A DNA stretch of 58,203 nucleotides from the NCBI RefSeq assembly GCF_014651935.1, contig NZ_BMXV01000006.1, positions 263,321 to 321,523 of the forward strand, read 5' to 3'. This DNA comes from Marinobacter zhanjiangensis. GTDB taxonomy: Bacteria; Pseudomonadota; Gammaproteobacteria; Pseudomonadales; Oleiphilaceae. Below the pieces are notes generated by a model. It had not been told where the DNA came from, did not search any database, and worked only from the letters and a program-made list of their open reading frames with translations. The stretch's first letter is position 1, and the number at the start of each line of letters is the position of its first letter. Both the position numbers and the translations under genes were made by a program. Below, piece after piece: positions 1-15,228 of this stretch.

Positions 1-1
1 C

Positions 2-298
2 TCATTCGCGGCAGCCATGCCGGAACGATTTGTGCCTCTGCGTGAGGTGCGTGCGCTTTCCGGCTACACCGCGCAACTGGTGGCGGGTTATCAGGAGGAT
101 ACCGCCGCGACATTTATTCGCCGCTATCCGGAACTCGAGGGGCTGCGTTACACTCGAAGCCAGAGAAATGGTCGGGACTGGTTCGTGGTCTACCTTGGCC
201 GGTTCGAGCAGAAGCAGGCAGCCCGGGCTGCCGTCGCGGAATTGCCGTCCTCGATACGCTCCCAGCAGCCCTGGATCAGGGCTCTGGAAGACATCTGA
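2..298 (+). CDS. C-terminal part of a SPOR-domain protein (DamX-like), 5' end outside the window
   Basis: The reading frame is open from the first bases, so the gene begins upstream of the window. The visible 98 residues hold a SPOR-type fold: a segment around SGYTAQLVAGY, then a region with R-Y-T-R-S and G-R-D-W-F-V-V-Y-L-G-R-F, then an alanine-rich helix. SPOR domains bind denuded peptidoglycan at the division septum. In pseudomonad-like genomes a SPOR protein (DamX or a fused AAA/SPOR protein) sits between aroB and gltB, which fits the gltB gene that follows. A strong terminator follows the stop. The family call is good; the exact gene name cannot be decided without the N-terminus. Confidence 0.75.
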   Translation, partial: SFAAAMPERFVPLREVRALSGYTAQLVAGYQEDTAATFIRRYPELEGLRYTRSQRNGRDWFVVYLGRFEQKQAARAAVAELPSSIRSQQPWIRALEDI

Positions 299-322
299 GA
301 GGCGCCGCAAGCGCCTTTTTTT
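299..322 (+). terminator. Rho-independent terminator after the SPOR gene
   Basis: Stem AGGCGC (300-305) pairs with GCGCCT (311-316) around loop CGCAA, and the run continues as T to 322. It lies directly behind the stop codon at 296-298 and isolates the upstream operon from gltB. Confidence 0.85.
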
Positions 323-368
323 ATGGCCAGGGCAGAGATTGGCGCCACAGGGTTGGCACTATATTTGT

Positions 369-397
369 TTGTATACGTACTTATGCGAGTGTAAAAT
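369..397 (+). promoter_or_regulatory. Candidate sigma-70 promoter for gltBD
   Basis: TTGTAT (369-374), a 17-bp spacer and TAAAAT (392-397) lie about 95 bp before the chosen gltB start. This is the best-spaced match between the upstream terminator and gltB. A long leader of about 85 nt would result. Confidence 0.5.
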
Positions 398-490
398 AGC
401 CAGCCCTTTTTTTCAGTGTTGGCGGGGCTTTATACCCTCCGGGTATTTAACTCGCTGACAGAAAAAGCATTTTTATGCGAGAGAACGCTT

Positions 491-6446
<5,956 letters not shown>

Positions 6447-6471
6447 ACCAATCGACATCTGATGCGTATCA

Positions 6472-6506
6472 AGGGGCGTCCTGGTTCAGCAGGCCGCCCT
6501 TTTTTA
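6472..6506 (+). terminator. Rho-independent terminator after gltD
   Basis: GGGCGTCCTG (6474-6483) pairs with CAGGCCGCCC (6490-6499) with one mismatch, followed by a T run (6500-6505). It closes the gltBD operon. Confidence 0.85.
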
Positions 6507-6601
6507 TTGCGTCAAACACGTTATCATTGCCGCCTGTTTGAACATTTCCCAGTACACGGGAGTGCCCGCCCGGTTAGTCACTCCGCAGATCAGGAATCAC
6601 T

Positions 6602-7666
6602 ATGAGCGAACTGAAGAACGACCGCCTCCTCCGCGCCCTGATGCGCCAGCCTGTTGACCGTACGCCGGTCTGGATGATGCGCCAGGCGGGGCGCTACCTG
6701 CCGGAGTACCGGGCCACCCGGGAAAAGGCCGGGGACTTTCTGAGTCTGTGCAAGAACACGCCGCTGGCCTGTGAGGTGACCCTGCAGCCGCTGGAGCGTT
6801 TTCCGCTGGATGGGGCGATCCTGTTCTCGGATATCCTGACCATTCCGGATGCCTTGGGCCTGGGCCTGTATTTCGAGACCGGTGAGGGGCCCAAGTTCCG
6901 CAATGTGATTCGTTCGGAAGCGGATGTGGCGGCGCTGCCAACCCTCAAAGCGGATGTGGATCTGGATTATGTAATGAATGCGGTCTCCACGATCCGCGGC
7001 GCACTCAATGGCCGGGTGCCGTTGATCGGCTTTTCTGGCAGCCCCTGGACGCTCGCCACTTACATGATCGAAGGTAGCTCGTCCAAGGATTTCCGCGAAG
7101 CCAAGAAGCTGATGTACGGTCAGCCGGAGGTGATGCATCGGTTGCTGGATCATCTGGCGAATTCGGTGATCGATTACCTGAACAGTCAGATCCGGGCCGG
7201 CGCCCAGGCGGTTCAGATTTTTGATACCTGGGGTGGGGTGCTGAGTAGCTGGGCCTACCAGGAGTTTTCGCTGGCCTATATGAAGAAGATTGCCGACGGT
7301 CTGATTCGCGAGAGCGACGGGCGCCGGGTGCCGCTGATTATCTTCACCAAGAATGGCGGCCAGTGGCTGGAGTCCATGGCGCAGTCGGGTGCTGATGCGC
7401 TGGGTCTGGACTGGACCACTGATATTGGCAATGCCCGGGCCCGCGTGGGGGACCAGGTGGCCCTGCAGGGCAATATGGATCCTGCCATGCTGTACGCGCC
7501 GAAGGAGCGGATTCGTGAGGAGGTGGCGGATATCCTGAAGCGTTATGGCCCGGGTCCTGGTCACATCTTCAATCTGGGGCATGGCATTACACCGGATGTG
7601 GATCCGGAGCATGCCGGGGCGTTTATCGAGGCGGTTGTCGAACTGAGTGGGGAGTACCATCGTTAA
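6602..7666 (+). CDS. hemE: Uroporphyrinogen decarboxylase
   Basis: HemE removes four carboxyl groups from uroporphyrinogen III to give coproporphyrinogen III in haem synthesis. It is a cytosolic, cofactor-free TIM-barrel enzyme. The 354-aa product carries the N-terminal signature [16 protein letters not shown] (about residues 22-37), which provides substrate-binding arginines. It also has the invariant Asp77 in F-S-D-I-L and the conserved G-F-S-G-S-P-W-T block. The start has GGAA about 6 nt upstream. It stands alone between the gltD terminator and the hairpin element at 7715. Confidence 0.97.
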   Translation: MSELKNDRLLRALMRQPVDRTPVWMMRQAGRYLPEYRATREKAGDFLSLCKNTPLACEVTLQPLERFPLDGAILFSDILTIPDALGLGLYFETGEGPKFRNVIRSEADVAALPTLKADVDLDYVMNAVSTIRGALNGRVPLIGFSGSPWTLATYMIEGSSSKDFREAKKLMYGQPEVMHRLLDHLANSVIDYLNSQIRAGAQAVQIFDTWGGVLSSWAYQEFSLAYMKKIADGLIRESDGRRVPLIIFTKNGGQWLESMAQSGADALGLDWTTDIGNARARVGDQVALQGNMDPAMLYAPKERIREEVADILKRYGPGPGHIFNLGHGITPDVDPEHAGAFIEAVVELSGEYHR

Positions 7667-7714
7667 GTTGAACGGTTGATTCTCTGTTGACTTCTACCTT
7701 GTGCCGGTCGGAAT

Positions 7715-7819
7715 CAGGCCGGTAACTCTTTCCTAGACACGCCCCGCAAGTACGTCCCTGTAGGGCTCGACGAGCGCCTTCCCTGGCGCTCGACGGTCCA
7801 GGAAAGAGTTACCGGCCTG
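7715..7819 (+). repeat. Large hairpin element A (variable stem, conserved insert)
   Basis: Outer arms 7715-7734 (CAGGCCGGTAACTCTTTCCT) and 7800-7819 are perfect 20-bp reverse complements. On the 5' side, 7735-7768 holds an unpaired insert beginning GACACGCC and ending GGGCTC, with a small CCCTGTAGGG palindrome inside. An inner hairpin CGAGCGCC/GGCGCTCG (7771-7778, 7785-7792, loop TTCCCT) follows, and then GGTCC leads into the 3' arm. There is no T run, so it is not an ordinary intrinsic terminator. It lies between hemE and the PilZ gene. It shares architecture and GACACGCC...GGCTC with the elements at 8368 and 33136, which read in the opposite orientation. Confidence 0.85.
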
Positions 7820-7925
7820 CTTCCTCGGCAGATTATGCAGTTAACTTTTGCTCTGTGCCCAACCCTTACATCAACTGTCCCTGCGTTCCCGGCAGTGGTA
7901 TCAAATCTCTGAGAGGTCTATAGTC

Positions 7926-8330
7926 ATGAAAAGACAAGAACATGGACCCGGGAGCAAGGCATTGGACGAAAATACCCCCGAAAAGCGTCGCTTCCATCGA
8001 ATCCACTTTGATGCGCCCTGTGATCTCCACTGGCAGGACGACATGCAGACGGCTGATGTTCTGGATATCTCCCTGAAAGGCGTCCTGGTCAGCCGCCCGG
8101 CCGGCTGGGCGGCGTCCGAGGGCGAGCCCTGCGAGTTGACCATCCATCTGAATGACCACGAAAGCGCCATCGTCATGGCGGTTACCTTGCGCCACCTCGA
8201 GCCGGACCGGTTGGGCTTCAAGATTGAGTACATTGATCTCGAAAGCGCCTCTCATTTGAAGCGCTTGGTAGAACTGAACCTTGGCGATGCAGCGCTTCTT
8301 GAGCGTGAGCTTTCGCATCTGATCGAATAA
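7926..8330 (+). CDS. PilZ-domain protein, probable c-di-GMP receptor
   Basis: A 134-aa protein made almost entirely of one PilZ domain. Both c-di-GMP-binding motifs are intact: RxxxR as RRFHR (residues 21-25) and D-x-S-x-x-G as DISLKG (47-52). The start at 7926 has GAGAGG 9 nt upstream; the frame remains open to 7848 but that part has no good ribosome site. PilZ proteins without an output domain usually act by binding c-di-GMP and then a partner in motility, pilus or polysaccharide systems; the partner here is unknown. The gene is bracketed by inverted copies of the hairpin element (7715-7819 and 8368-8548), so it may be an isolated cassette between hemE and radA. Confidence 0.9.
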   Translation: MKRQEHGPGSKALDENTPEKRRFHRIHFDAPCDLHWQDDMQTADVLDISLKGVLVSRPAGWAASEGEPCELTIHLNDHESAIVMAVTLRHLEPDRLGFKIEYIDLESASHLKRLVELNLGDAALLERELSHLIE

Positions 8331-8367
8331 TCCGCCAAGCGTTAACTGCGAAGATGGATAAGGAGAT

Positions 8368-8548
8368 AGGTCGAGAACCTTTTCCCGGACCTTCGAAAAC
8401 AGGGGTGGAACGCGCCGGCGTTTCACGGCCCGGCCATGGATGGCCGGGCTAGGACCTTTACGGCGACGCAGGAGCAGTTAGCCGTAAAGGTTTTCGAAGA
8501 GCCTCCATGGATGGATTCACGGCGTGTCCGGGAAAAGGTTCTCGACCT
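8368..8548 (-). repeat. Large hairpin element B (variable stem, conserved insert, extra inner hairpins)
   Basis: Outer arms 8368-8390 and 8526-8548 are perfect 23-bp reverse complements. Nested inside are CTTCGAAAAC (8391-8400) with GTTTTCGAAG (8490-8499), CCTTTACGGC (8455-8464) with GCCGTAAAGG (8481-8490), and GCCCGGCCA/TGGCCGGGC (8428-8436, 8441-8449) around TGGA. The 34-nt block 8496-8529, containing CCATGGATGGATTCACGGCG, is identical to 33178-33211 in element C. Its complement starts GGACACGCC like element A. It sits between the convergent PilZ gene and radA. Confidence 0.88.
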
Positions 8549-8600
8549 GTCGCCCCGGCACCAAACTATCAGGCTACTAAACCATTAAGATTTAGCTGGC

Positions 8601-9980
8601 CTATAGGTCCTCTAGCGCCGCTAAAGCCTCACTCAATTTGGTCACCGGAATCACCTTCATCCCCTCAATACCCTTGCGGGGCGCGTTGGCCTTGGGTACA
8701 AGCGCACGGGTGAAACCGTGCTTGGCGGCCTCATAAATCCGTTCCTGCCCTGAAGGTACGGGGCGGATCTCGCCGGACAGGCCGACTTCGCCGAAGATCA
8801 CCAGATCCTGGGGCAGGGCGCGGTCGCGGAAGGAGGAGACGATAGCAGCCAGCAGGGCCAGGTCGGCGCTGGTTTCCGCCACCTTGACGCCGCCGACCAC
8901 ATTGACAAACACATCCTGATCCGACACATGCATACCGCCATGGCGGTGCAGTACCGCGAGCAGCATGGCCAGCCGGTTCTGGTCCAGGCCCACGGCGACC
9001 CGGCGCGGGTAACTGCCCTGAGCCATGTCCACCAGTGCCTGTATCTCCACCAGCATGGGCCGGGTGCCTTCCCAGACCACCATCACCACGCTACCCGGAG
9101 CGGCTTCCTCACCCCGGTTGAGGAAGATGGCGCTGGGGTTCTTTACCTCTTTCAGACCCTGTTCCAGCATGGCAAACACGCCCAGCTCATTGACCGCGCC
9201 GAAGCGGTTCTTGATGCCCCGCAGGGTGCGATAGCGGCTGTCGCTGGAGCCCTCCAGCAGGATCGAGCAGTCAATCATGTGTTCCAGGACCTTGGGGCCG
9301 GCCAGGCTGCCGTCCTTGGTGACATGACCTACCAGGAACAGGATGGTGCCCGTCTGCTTGGCAAAACGGGTCAGGTAGGCGGCGCTTTCCCGTACCTGGG
9401 AGACGGACCCGGGGGCGGATTCGATATCCGCCACATGCATCACCTGGATACTGTCCACCACCAGGATTTTCGGCTTTTCCGCCTCTGCTACCTGCATCAG
9501 CCGTTCGACGCTGGTTTCCGACAGCATCTTCAGGTCTTTGGTGGGCACACCCAGACGCCTGGCCCGCATGGCCACCTGTTGCAGGGATTCTTCGCCAGTG
9601 ACGTAAAGGGCGGGAGTCTTCTCCGCCAGATGGCAGACCGCCTGCAATAGCAGCGTGCTCTTGCCGGCGCCGGGGTGCCCGCCCATCAGTACTGCGGAAC
9701 CCTCCACCAGTCCACCGCCAAGCACCCGGTCGAACTCCTGCATGCCCGTGCTGATGCGGGGCTGCTCGGCAAGGCTGACCTCGTCCAGGCTCTTCACCGC
9801 GGTCAGGCTGCCGGCAAAGCCTTCGAAGCGGGCACCGCGGGCGCCCTTGGCGTTGCTGCCACTGACGCCGCGAACCTCACTGATGGTGTTCCAGCCGTGA
9901 CAGGCGCCGCATTGACCCTGCCATTTGGAGTAGTCGGCGCCGCACTCGGTGCAGACAAAGGCGGTTTTTACTTTGGCCAT
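8601..9980 (-). CDS. radA: DNA repair protein RadA (Sms)
   Basis: RadA is a RecA-like ATPase/helicase that processes recombination intermediates. The 459-aa protein has a C4 zinc finger (C10, C13, C24, C27), Walker A GGHPGAGKST (100-109), the diagnostic KNRFG motif (257-261) and a C-terminal Lon-protease-like domain. All the hallmark parts are present and the length is normal. It is transcribed leftward, downstream of ettA, with a C/T-rich palindromic repeat (10009-10124) in the gap between them. Confidence 0.98.
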   Translation of the reverse strand: MAKVKTAFVCTECGADYSKWQGQCGACHGWNTISEVRGVSGSNAKGARGARFEGFAGSLTAVKSLDEVSLAEQPRISTGMQEFDRVLGGGLVEGSAVLMGGHPGAGKSTLLLQAVCHLAEKTPALYVTGEESLQQVAMRARRLGVPTKDLKMLSETSVERLMQVAEAEKPKILVVDSIQVMHVADIESAPGSVSQVRESAAYLTRFAKQTGTILFLVGHVTKDGSLAGPKVLEHMIDCSILLEGSSDSRYRTLRGIKNRFGAVNELGVFAMLEQGLKEVKNPSAIFLNRGEEAAPGSVVMVVWEGTRPMLVEIQALVDMAQGSYPRRVAVGLDQNRLAMLLAVLHRHGGMHVSDQDVFVNVVGGVKVAETSADLALLAAIVSSFRDRALPQDLVIFGEVGLSGEIRPVPSGQERIYEAAKHGFTRALVPKANAPRKGIEGMKVIPVTKLSEALAALEDL

Positions 9981-10008
9981 GGGTGAGTCCTGATTGGTTC
10001 GGGGGAGT

Positions 10009-10124
10009 CTCCACCCTCACCCCCGGCCGCTCTCCCCTCAAGGGAGAGGGGAGAATCTGGTCCAGCCTGGGGTCCGTTTCAAGCCCCTCTCCCCTGAAGG
10101 GAAAGGGGTTGGGTGAGGGGGGAG
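10009..10124. repeat. C/T-rich palindromic repeat between ettA and radA
   Basis: Outer arms CTCCACCCTCACCC (10009-10022) and GGGTGAGGGGGGAG (10111-10124) pair with one mismatch. Two inner hairpins are CTCTCCC...GGGAGAG (about 10030-10048) and CCCCTCTCCCCT...AGGGAAAGGGG (about 10084-10108). The CCCTCACCC/CTCTCCC vocabulary resembles repetitive extragenic palindromes seen in many proteobacteria (from memory, not searched). It occupies nearly the whole space between the ettA stop and the radA start. Confidence 0.75.
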
Positions 10125-10148
10125 GTAGACGAGTAGCGGGTTCGTACC

Positions 10149-11810
10149 TTACGCCAGCTTCGTGTGTTTCATTCGCTGGGGCTGCATGGCCGAGTCACCC
10201 TTGCGCTTCTTGAAGTCCTCGTCGTACTCGCTGAAGTTGCCTTCGAAGTAGACCACTTCACCATCATCCTCGAAAGCGAGGATGTGGGTGGCTACCCGGT
10301 CCAGGAACCAGCGGTCGTGGGAGATCACCAGGGCGGAGCCCGGGAAGTTCAGTAGCGCCTCTTCCAGGGCGCGGAGGGTTTCCACGTCCAGGTCGTTGGT
10401 GGGCTCATCCAGCAGCAGTACGTTGCCACCCTGCTTGAGCAGTTTGGCCAGGTGCAGACGGTTACGCTCACCGCCGGACAGGTCCCCGACACGCTTCTGC
10501 TGGTCGCTGCCCTTGAAGTTGAAGCGGCCCACATAAGCACGGGACGGGGTTTCGTAGTTGCCGATCTTGATGATGTCGTTGCCGTCGGAGAGCTCTTCCC
10601 ACACGGTCTTGCTGCCGTCCAGGTCGCGCATCTGGTCCACGTAGGCCAGTTTCACGGTCTCGCCAACCACGATGTCGCCGGAATCCGGCTTGTCGTATCC
10701 GGCAATCATCTTGAACAGGGTGGACTTGCCGGCGCCGTTACCGCCGATGATGCCCACGATGGCCCCCGGCGGAACCCGGAAGGACACATCCTCATAAAGC
10801 AGCCGGTCTTCGAACGACTTGCTGATGCCGTCAACTTCAATGACCTTGTCGCCCAGGCGCGGGCCGGGCGGAATGTAAAGTTCGTTGGTCTCGTTGCGCT
10901 TCTGGAACTCCTGGGAGCTCATCTCCTCGAAGCGGGCCAGGCGGGCCTTGCTCTTGGACTGACGGCCCTTGGCGTTGCTTCGAACCCACTCCAGCTCCTG
11001 CTTGACGGCCTTCTGGTGGGAAGCCTCCTGCTTGGACTCCATTTCCAGGCGCTTTTCCTTGTTCTCCAGCCACTGGCTGTAATTGCCCTCAAAGGGAATG
11101 CCCTGGCCGCGGTCCAGTTCCAGGATCCAGCCCGCTACATTGTCGAGGAAGTAACGGTCGTGGGTAATGGCTACCACGGTGCCGCTGTAGTCGTGCAGGA
11201 AACGCTCCAGCCAGGCCACGGATTCCGCATCCAGGTGGTTGGTGGGCTCGTCCAGCAGAAGCATGTCGGGGCTGGACAACAGCAGGCGGCACAGGGCCAC
11301 CCGGCGGCGCTCACCACCGGAAAGGTTGGCGACCTTCTGTTCCCATGGTGGCAGTCTCAGGGCATCCGCAGCCACTTCCATCTTGCGTTCGATATCATGG
11401 CCGTCAGTGGCCTGGATGTAGGCTTCCAGCTCGCCCTGTCTTTTGGCCAGAGCGTCAAAGTCGGCATCCGGTTCGGCATAGTCCGCGTAAACCTGGTCCA
11501 GGGCCGCCAGTGCGTCGTGAACACCGGACACAGACTCGTCGACGATTTCCTTGACGGTCTTGTCGTCGTCCAGTTCCGGTTCCTGGGGCAGGTAGCCCAC
11601 GTTGATGCCGGGCTGGGGGCGGGCTTCGCCGATGTAATCCTGGTCCACCCCGGCCATAATGCGCAGCAGGGTGGATTTACCGGCCCCGTTCAGGCCGAGC
11701 ACCCCAATTTTGGCGCCGGGGAAGAAGCTCAGGGAGATATCCTTGAGAATTTCGCGCTTGGGCGGAACCACCTTGCCCACGTGGTTCATGGTATAAACGT
11801 ACTGGGCCAT
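10149..11810 (-). CDS. ettA: Energy-dependent translational throttle protein EttA (ABC-F)
   Basis: EttA is a soluble tandem ABC ATPase that binds the ribosomal E site and gates entry into elongation according to the ADP/ATP ratio. The 553-aa product begins MAQYVYTMNHVGKVVPPKREIL, nearly identical to the family N-terminus, so 11810 is preferred over the open extension to 11888. Walker A GLNGAGKST (39-47), the signature LSGGERRRVALCRLLL, a second Walker A GGNGAGKST and a second LSGGER are all visible. The charged inter-domain linker and the ribosome-contacting arm are present. The extension upstream reads into a repeat, which supports the shorter start. Confidence 0.97.
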   Translation of the reverse strand: MAQYVYTMNHVGKVVPPKREILKDISLSFFPGAKIGVLGLNGAGKSTLLRIMAGVDQDYIGEARPQPGINVGYLPQEPELDDDKTVKEIVDESVSGVHDALAALDQVYADYAEPDADFDALAKRQGELEAYIQATDGHDIERKMEVAADALRLPPWEQKVANLSGGERRRVALCRLLLSSPDMLLLDEPTNHLDAESVAWLERFLHDYSGTVVAITHDRYFLDNVAGWILELDRGQGIPFEGNYSQWLENKEKRLEMESKQEASHQKAVKQELEWVRSNAKGRQSKSKARLARFEEMSSQEFQKRNETNELYIPPGPRLGDKVIEVDGISKSFEDRLLYEDVSFRVPPGAIVGIIGGNGAGKSTLFKMIAGYDKPDSGDIVVGETVKLAYVDQMRDLDGSKTVWEELSDGNDIIKIGNYETPSRAYVGRFNFKGSDQQKRVGDLSGGERNRLHLAKLLKQGGNVLLLDEPTNDLDVETLRALEEALLNFPGSALVISHDRWFLDRVATHILAFEDDGEVVYFEGNFSEYDEDFKKRKGDSAMQPQRMKHTKLA

Positions 11811-11836
11811 GTTGGCTTTGTCCTCTTTTACAGAAA

Positions 11837-11888
11837 TTGCCACGGAATCCACGGAAGAACACGGAAAAAGAGGTGGATTCCGTGGCAA
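11837..11888. repeat. CCACGGAATCCAC-type palindromic repeat, copy 1
   Basis: TTGCCACGGAATCCAC (11837-11852) and GTGGATTCCGTGGCAA (11873-11888) are perfect 16-bp inverted repeats around a 20-nt loop containing GAAGAACACGGAAAAAG. The left arm and loop recur almost unchanged at 20627-20655. The copy lies 27 bp upstream of the ettA start, within its 5' leader. Confidence 0.85.
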
Positions 11889-12181
11889 AAAAATTCTTTA
11901 ACGCAGGCCGGATTGTCGCCTGCTTGAAAGCAGAACCCCGTAAGGTATCTAAACCTATTGGGGATAGCAATTGGCGCAGAGCGGAACAGGCCCGCGTGCC
12001 GGTATCTGCGGACGCCGTAAAGGATGATTTTTTACCCGGAATCAAGATAGAATAGCGGCCCAATTTTTCAGGGATTCCGGGGTGCAAGTGTCCCGTCCGG
12101 CGAACTCGCTCACCCGTAGCGTAACGAGTTAGCCGGATGCGGGGCTATGTCCGGGGCCAGCCACACAGACAGGGGCAACGC
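11889..12181. other. Divergent ettA/glyA intergenic region
   Basis: About 290 bp separate the repeat from glyA. A -10-like TAGAAT lies at 12048-12053, but the region 17 bp upstream (TGATTT) is a poor -35. Arms 12096-12110 and 12123-12137 form an imperfect 15-bp hairpin (TCCGGCGAACTCGCT against AACGAGTTAGCCGGA) in the glyA leader. No open frame here looks like a gene, and I do not recognise a glycine or purine riboswitch. Confidence 0.5.
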
Positions 12182-13438
<1,257 letters not shown>

Positions 13439-13506
13439 TACCGCCGGGTAATCTGTCATGGCCGCTGCGGTAACGGAGTGGCCTGTTTCTATCGGAGCGT
13501 CCGACT

Positions 13507-14019
13507 ATGCAATGTCCTTTCTGTGGTGAAGCCGATACCAAAGTGATCGACTCCCGGCTGGTGGCCGAGGGTGATCAGGTGCGCCGCCGCAGGGAGTGCC
13601 TGTCATGCCGCGAACGTTTCACCACGTTCGAAAGCGCGGAGCTGGTCATGCCCCGGGTGGTCAAGCAGGACGGCACCCGCCAGCCCTTCGACGAGGAAAA
13701 GCTGCGGGCCGGGCTGATGAAGGCCCTGGAGAAACGCCCCGTCAGCATCGAGCAGATCGACGCCGCCCTCAACCGGATCCGCTATCGCCTGCGGGCGACC
13801 GGTGAGCGGGAAGTGAAGTCGATGACGCTGGGCGAAGAAGTGATGACCGAGCTGCGCCAGCTGGACAAGGTAGCTTACGTGCGTTTCGCTTCCGTTTACC
13901 GGAGCTTCCAGGATATCAACGAGTTCAAGGAGGAGATCGAGCGGCTGTCGGACGGTGCCGACCCGGCTGATGTGGCCAGGGTGCTTGCCGACCGGGACTC
14001 AACCGAAGGTACTTCATGA
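13507..14019 (+). CDS. nrdR: Transcriptional repressor NrdR
   Basis: NrdR represses ribonucleotide reductase genes in response to the ATP/dATP balance. The 170-aa product has the N-terminal zinc ribbon (C3, C6, C31, C34), an arginine-rich DNA-binding stretch (QVRRRREC) and an ATP-cone domain from about residue 48. Its ATGA overlap with ribD is the order usual in gammaproteobacteria. I see no NrdR box (ACACWATATATWGTGT type) in the window, so its targets lie elsewhere. Confidence 0.97.
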   Translation: MQCPFCGEADTKVIDSRLVAEGDQVRRRRECLSCRERFTTFESAELVMPRVVKQDGTRQPFDEEKLRAGLMKALEKRPVSIEQIDAALNRIRYRLRATGEREVKSMTLGEEVMTELRQLDKVAYVRFASVYRSFQDINEFKEEIERLSDGADPADVARVLADRDSTEGTS

Positions 14020-15161
14020 CACAAGCCCAGGATGTCGCCATGATGGCCCGGGCCATTCAGTTGGCCTGGCGTGGTCGTTATTCCACGCATCCCAACCCGC
14101 GCGTGGGTTGCGTGATCGCCCGGGGTGACCGGGTGCTGGGGGAAGGCTGGCACGAGCGTGCCGGCGAGGCCCATGCGGAAGTGAGGGCCCTGAGCCAGGC
14201 AGGACAGGATGCACGGGGTGCCACTGCCTACGTCACTCTTGAGCCCTGTAGCCATTTTGGGCGGACTCCGCCCTGTTCCCGGGCTCTGATCGAATCGGGT
14301 GTGGCCAGGGTGGTGGTGGCCAGCGAGGATCCCAACCCCAGCGTTTCCGGTCGTGGCCTGCAGCAACTGCGGGATGCGGGCGTTCGCGTCAAGGAGGGCC
14401 TGCTCCGGGAGGAAGCTGCGCGGCTGAACCCCGGTTTTCTCAAACGCATGAAGACCGGGCGCCCCTGGGTGCGCCTGAAGATGGCCGCCAGTCTGGACGG
14501 GCGAACCGCCATGGCGTCCGGGGAGAGCAAGTGGATTACCGGCCCGGAATCACGCAGCGATGTGCAGCGCCTGCGTGCCATGAGCGATGCCATTCTCACC
14601 GGTGTGAACACGGTACTGGTGGATGACCCGTCGCTGACTGTGCGGCGCAATGAGCTGGGTGATACCGGAGATGCGACTGAACCGTCGCGCCAGCCCTTGA
14701 GGCTGATTGCCGACCGGGATGCCCGTACGCCATCCACCGCCAGCATACTGCAGGGGGGCGATGTCCACCTGTTCTGCTCCTCCGAGGCGCTGTCGTCCCC
14801 TGCTGCGCAGGATCTGGCCGCTCTAGGGGTAACCCTCAACGGAGTGGGCTGGCAGGACAGCGGTGTCAACCTGGGGCAGTTGCTGGACAGGCTTGGCGAG
14901 CTGGGGGTAAACGAACTGCTGGTGGAGGCGGGGCCGACCCTTGCGGGCGCTTTCATCGTCGAGGGGCTGCTTGATGAGCTTTGGCTCTACCAGGCGCCTG
15001 TTTTCCTTGGCAGTGAAGGCAGGCCGACTGCCAGGCTGCCATTCAGGGACATGTGCGAGAAAATCGAGTGGCTGGTCACTGACCGGCGCCAGTTCGGCGT
15101 GGATACACGGCTGGTACTGGCGCCCAAGGTCCTGTCGCCCAAATCACCTGCGGGCAGCTGA
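14016..15161 (+). CDS. ribD: Bifunctional riboflavin deaminase/reductase RibD
   Basis: RibD performs the pyrimidine deamination and side-chain reduction in riboflavin synthesis. The N-terminal deaminase has the zinc site H53-A-E55 with C78 and C87 ([11 protein letters not shown]). The C-terminal reductase begins near residue 150 ([17 protein letters not shown]) and ends with the G-P-T-L-A-G-A-F motif. The start overlaps the nrdR stop by four bases, indicating coupling. At 381 aa both domains are complete. The next gene is ribBX, not riboflavin synthase. Confidence 0.97.
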   Translation: MTQAQDVAMMARAIQLAWRGRYSTHPNPRVGCVIARGDRVLGEGWHERAGEAHAEVRALSQAGQDARGATAYVTLEPCSHFGRTPPCSRALIESGVARVVVASEDPNPSVSGRGLQQLRDAGVRVKEGLLREEAARLNPGFLKRMKTGRPWVRLKMAASLDGRTAMASGESKWITGPESRSDVQRLRAMSDAILTGVNTVLVDDPSLTVRRNELGDTGDATEPSRQPLRLIADRDARTPSTASILQGGDVHLFCSSEALSSPAAQDLAALGVTLNGVGWQDSGVNLGQLLDRLGELGVNELLVEAGPTLAGAFIVEGLLDELWLYQAPVFLGSEGRPTARLPFRDMCEKIEWLVTDRRQFGVDTRLVLAPKVLSPKSPAGS

Positions 15162-15228
15162 CGCGGCCTGGCGACCCATGCATCAACATCACGGCAGCCC
15201 TGCGCTGGCCGGGAGACTGTGGAATACT

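Noticed and set aside
6507..6530. TTGCGT...TATCAT as a hemE promoter
   Set aside because: The boxes are separated by about 9 bp only and overlap the tail of the gltD terminator.
10452..11927. A 491-codon plus-strand frame opposite ettA
   Set aside because: It is a shadow of ettA; the C-terminal part simply translates the CCACGGAATCCAC repeat.
15162..15228. FMN riboswitch before ribBX
   Set aside because: The 67-bp gap is too short and has none of the conserved RFN-element blocks; the same holds for the ribD start, which overlaps nrdR.
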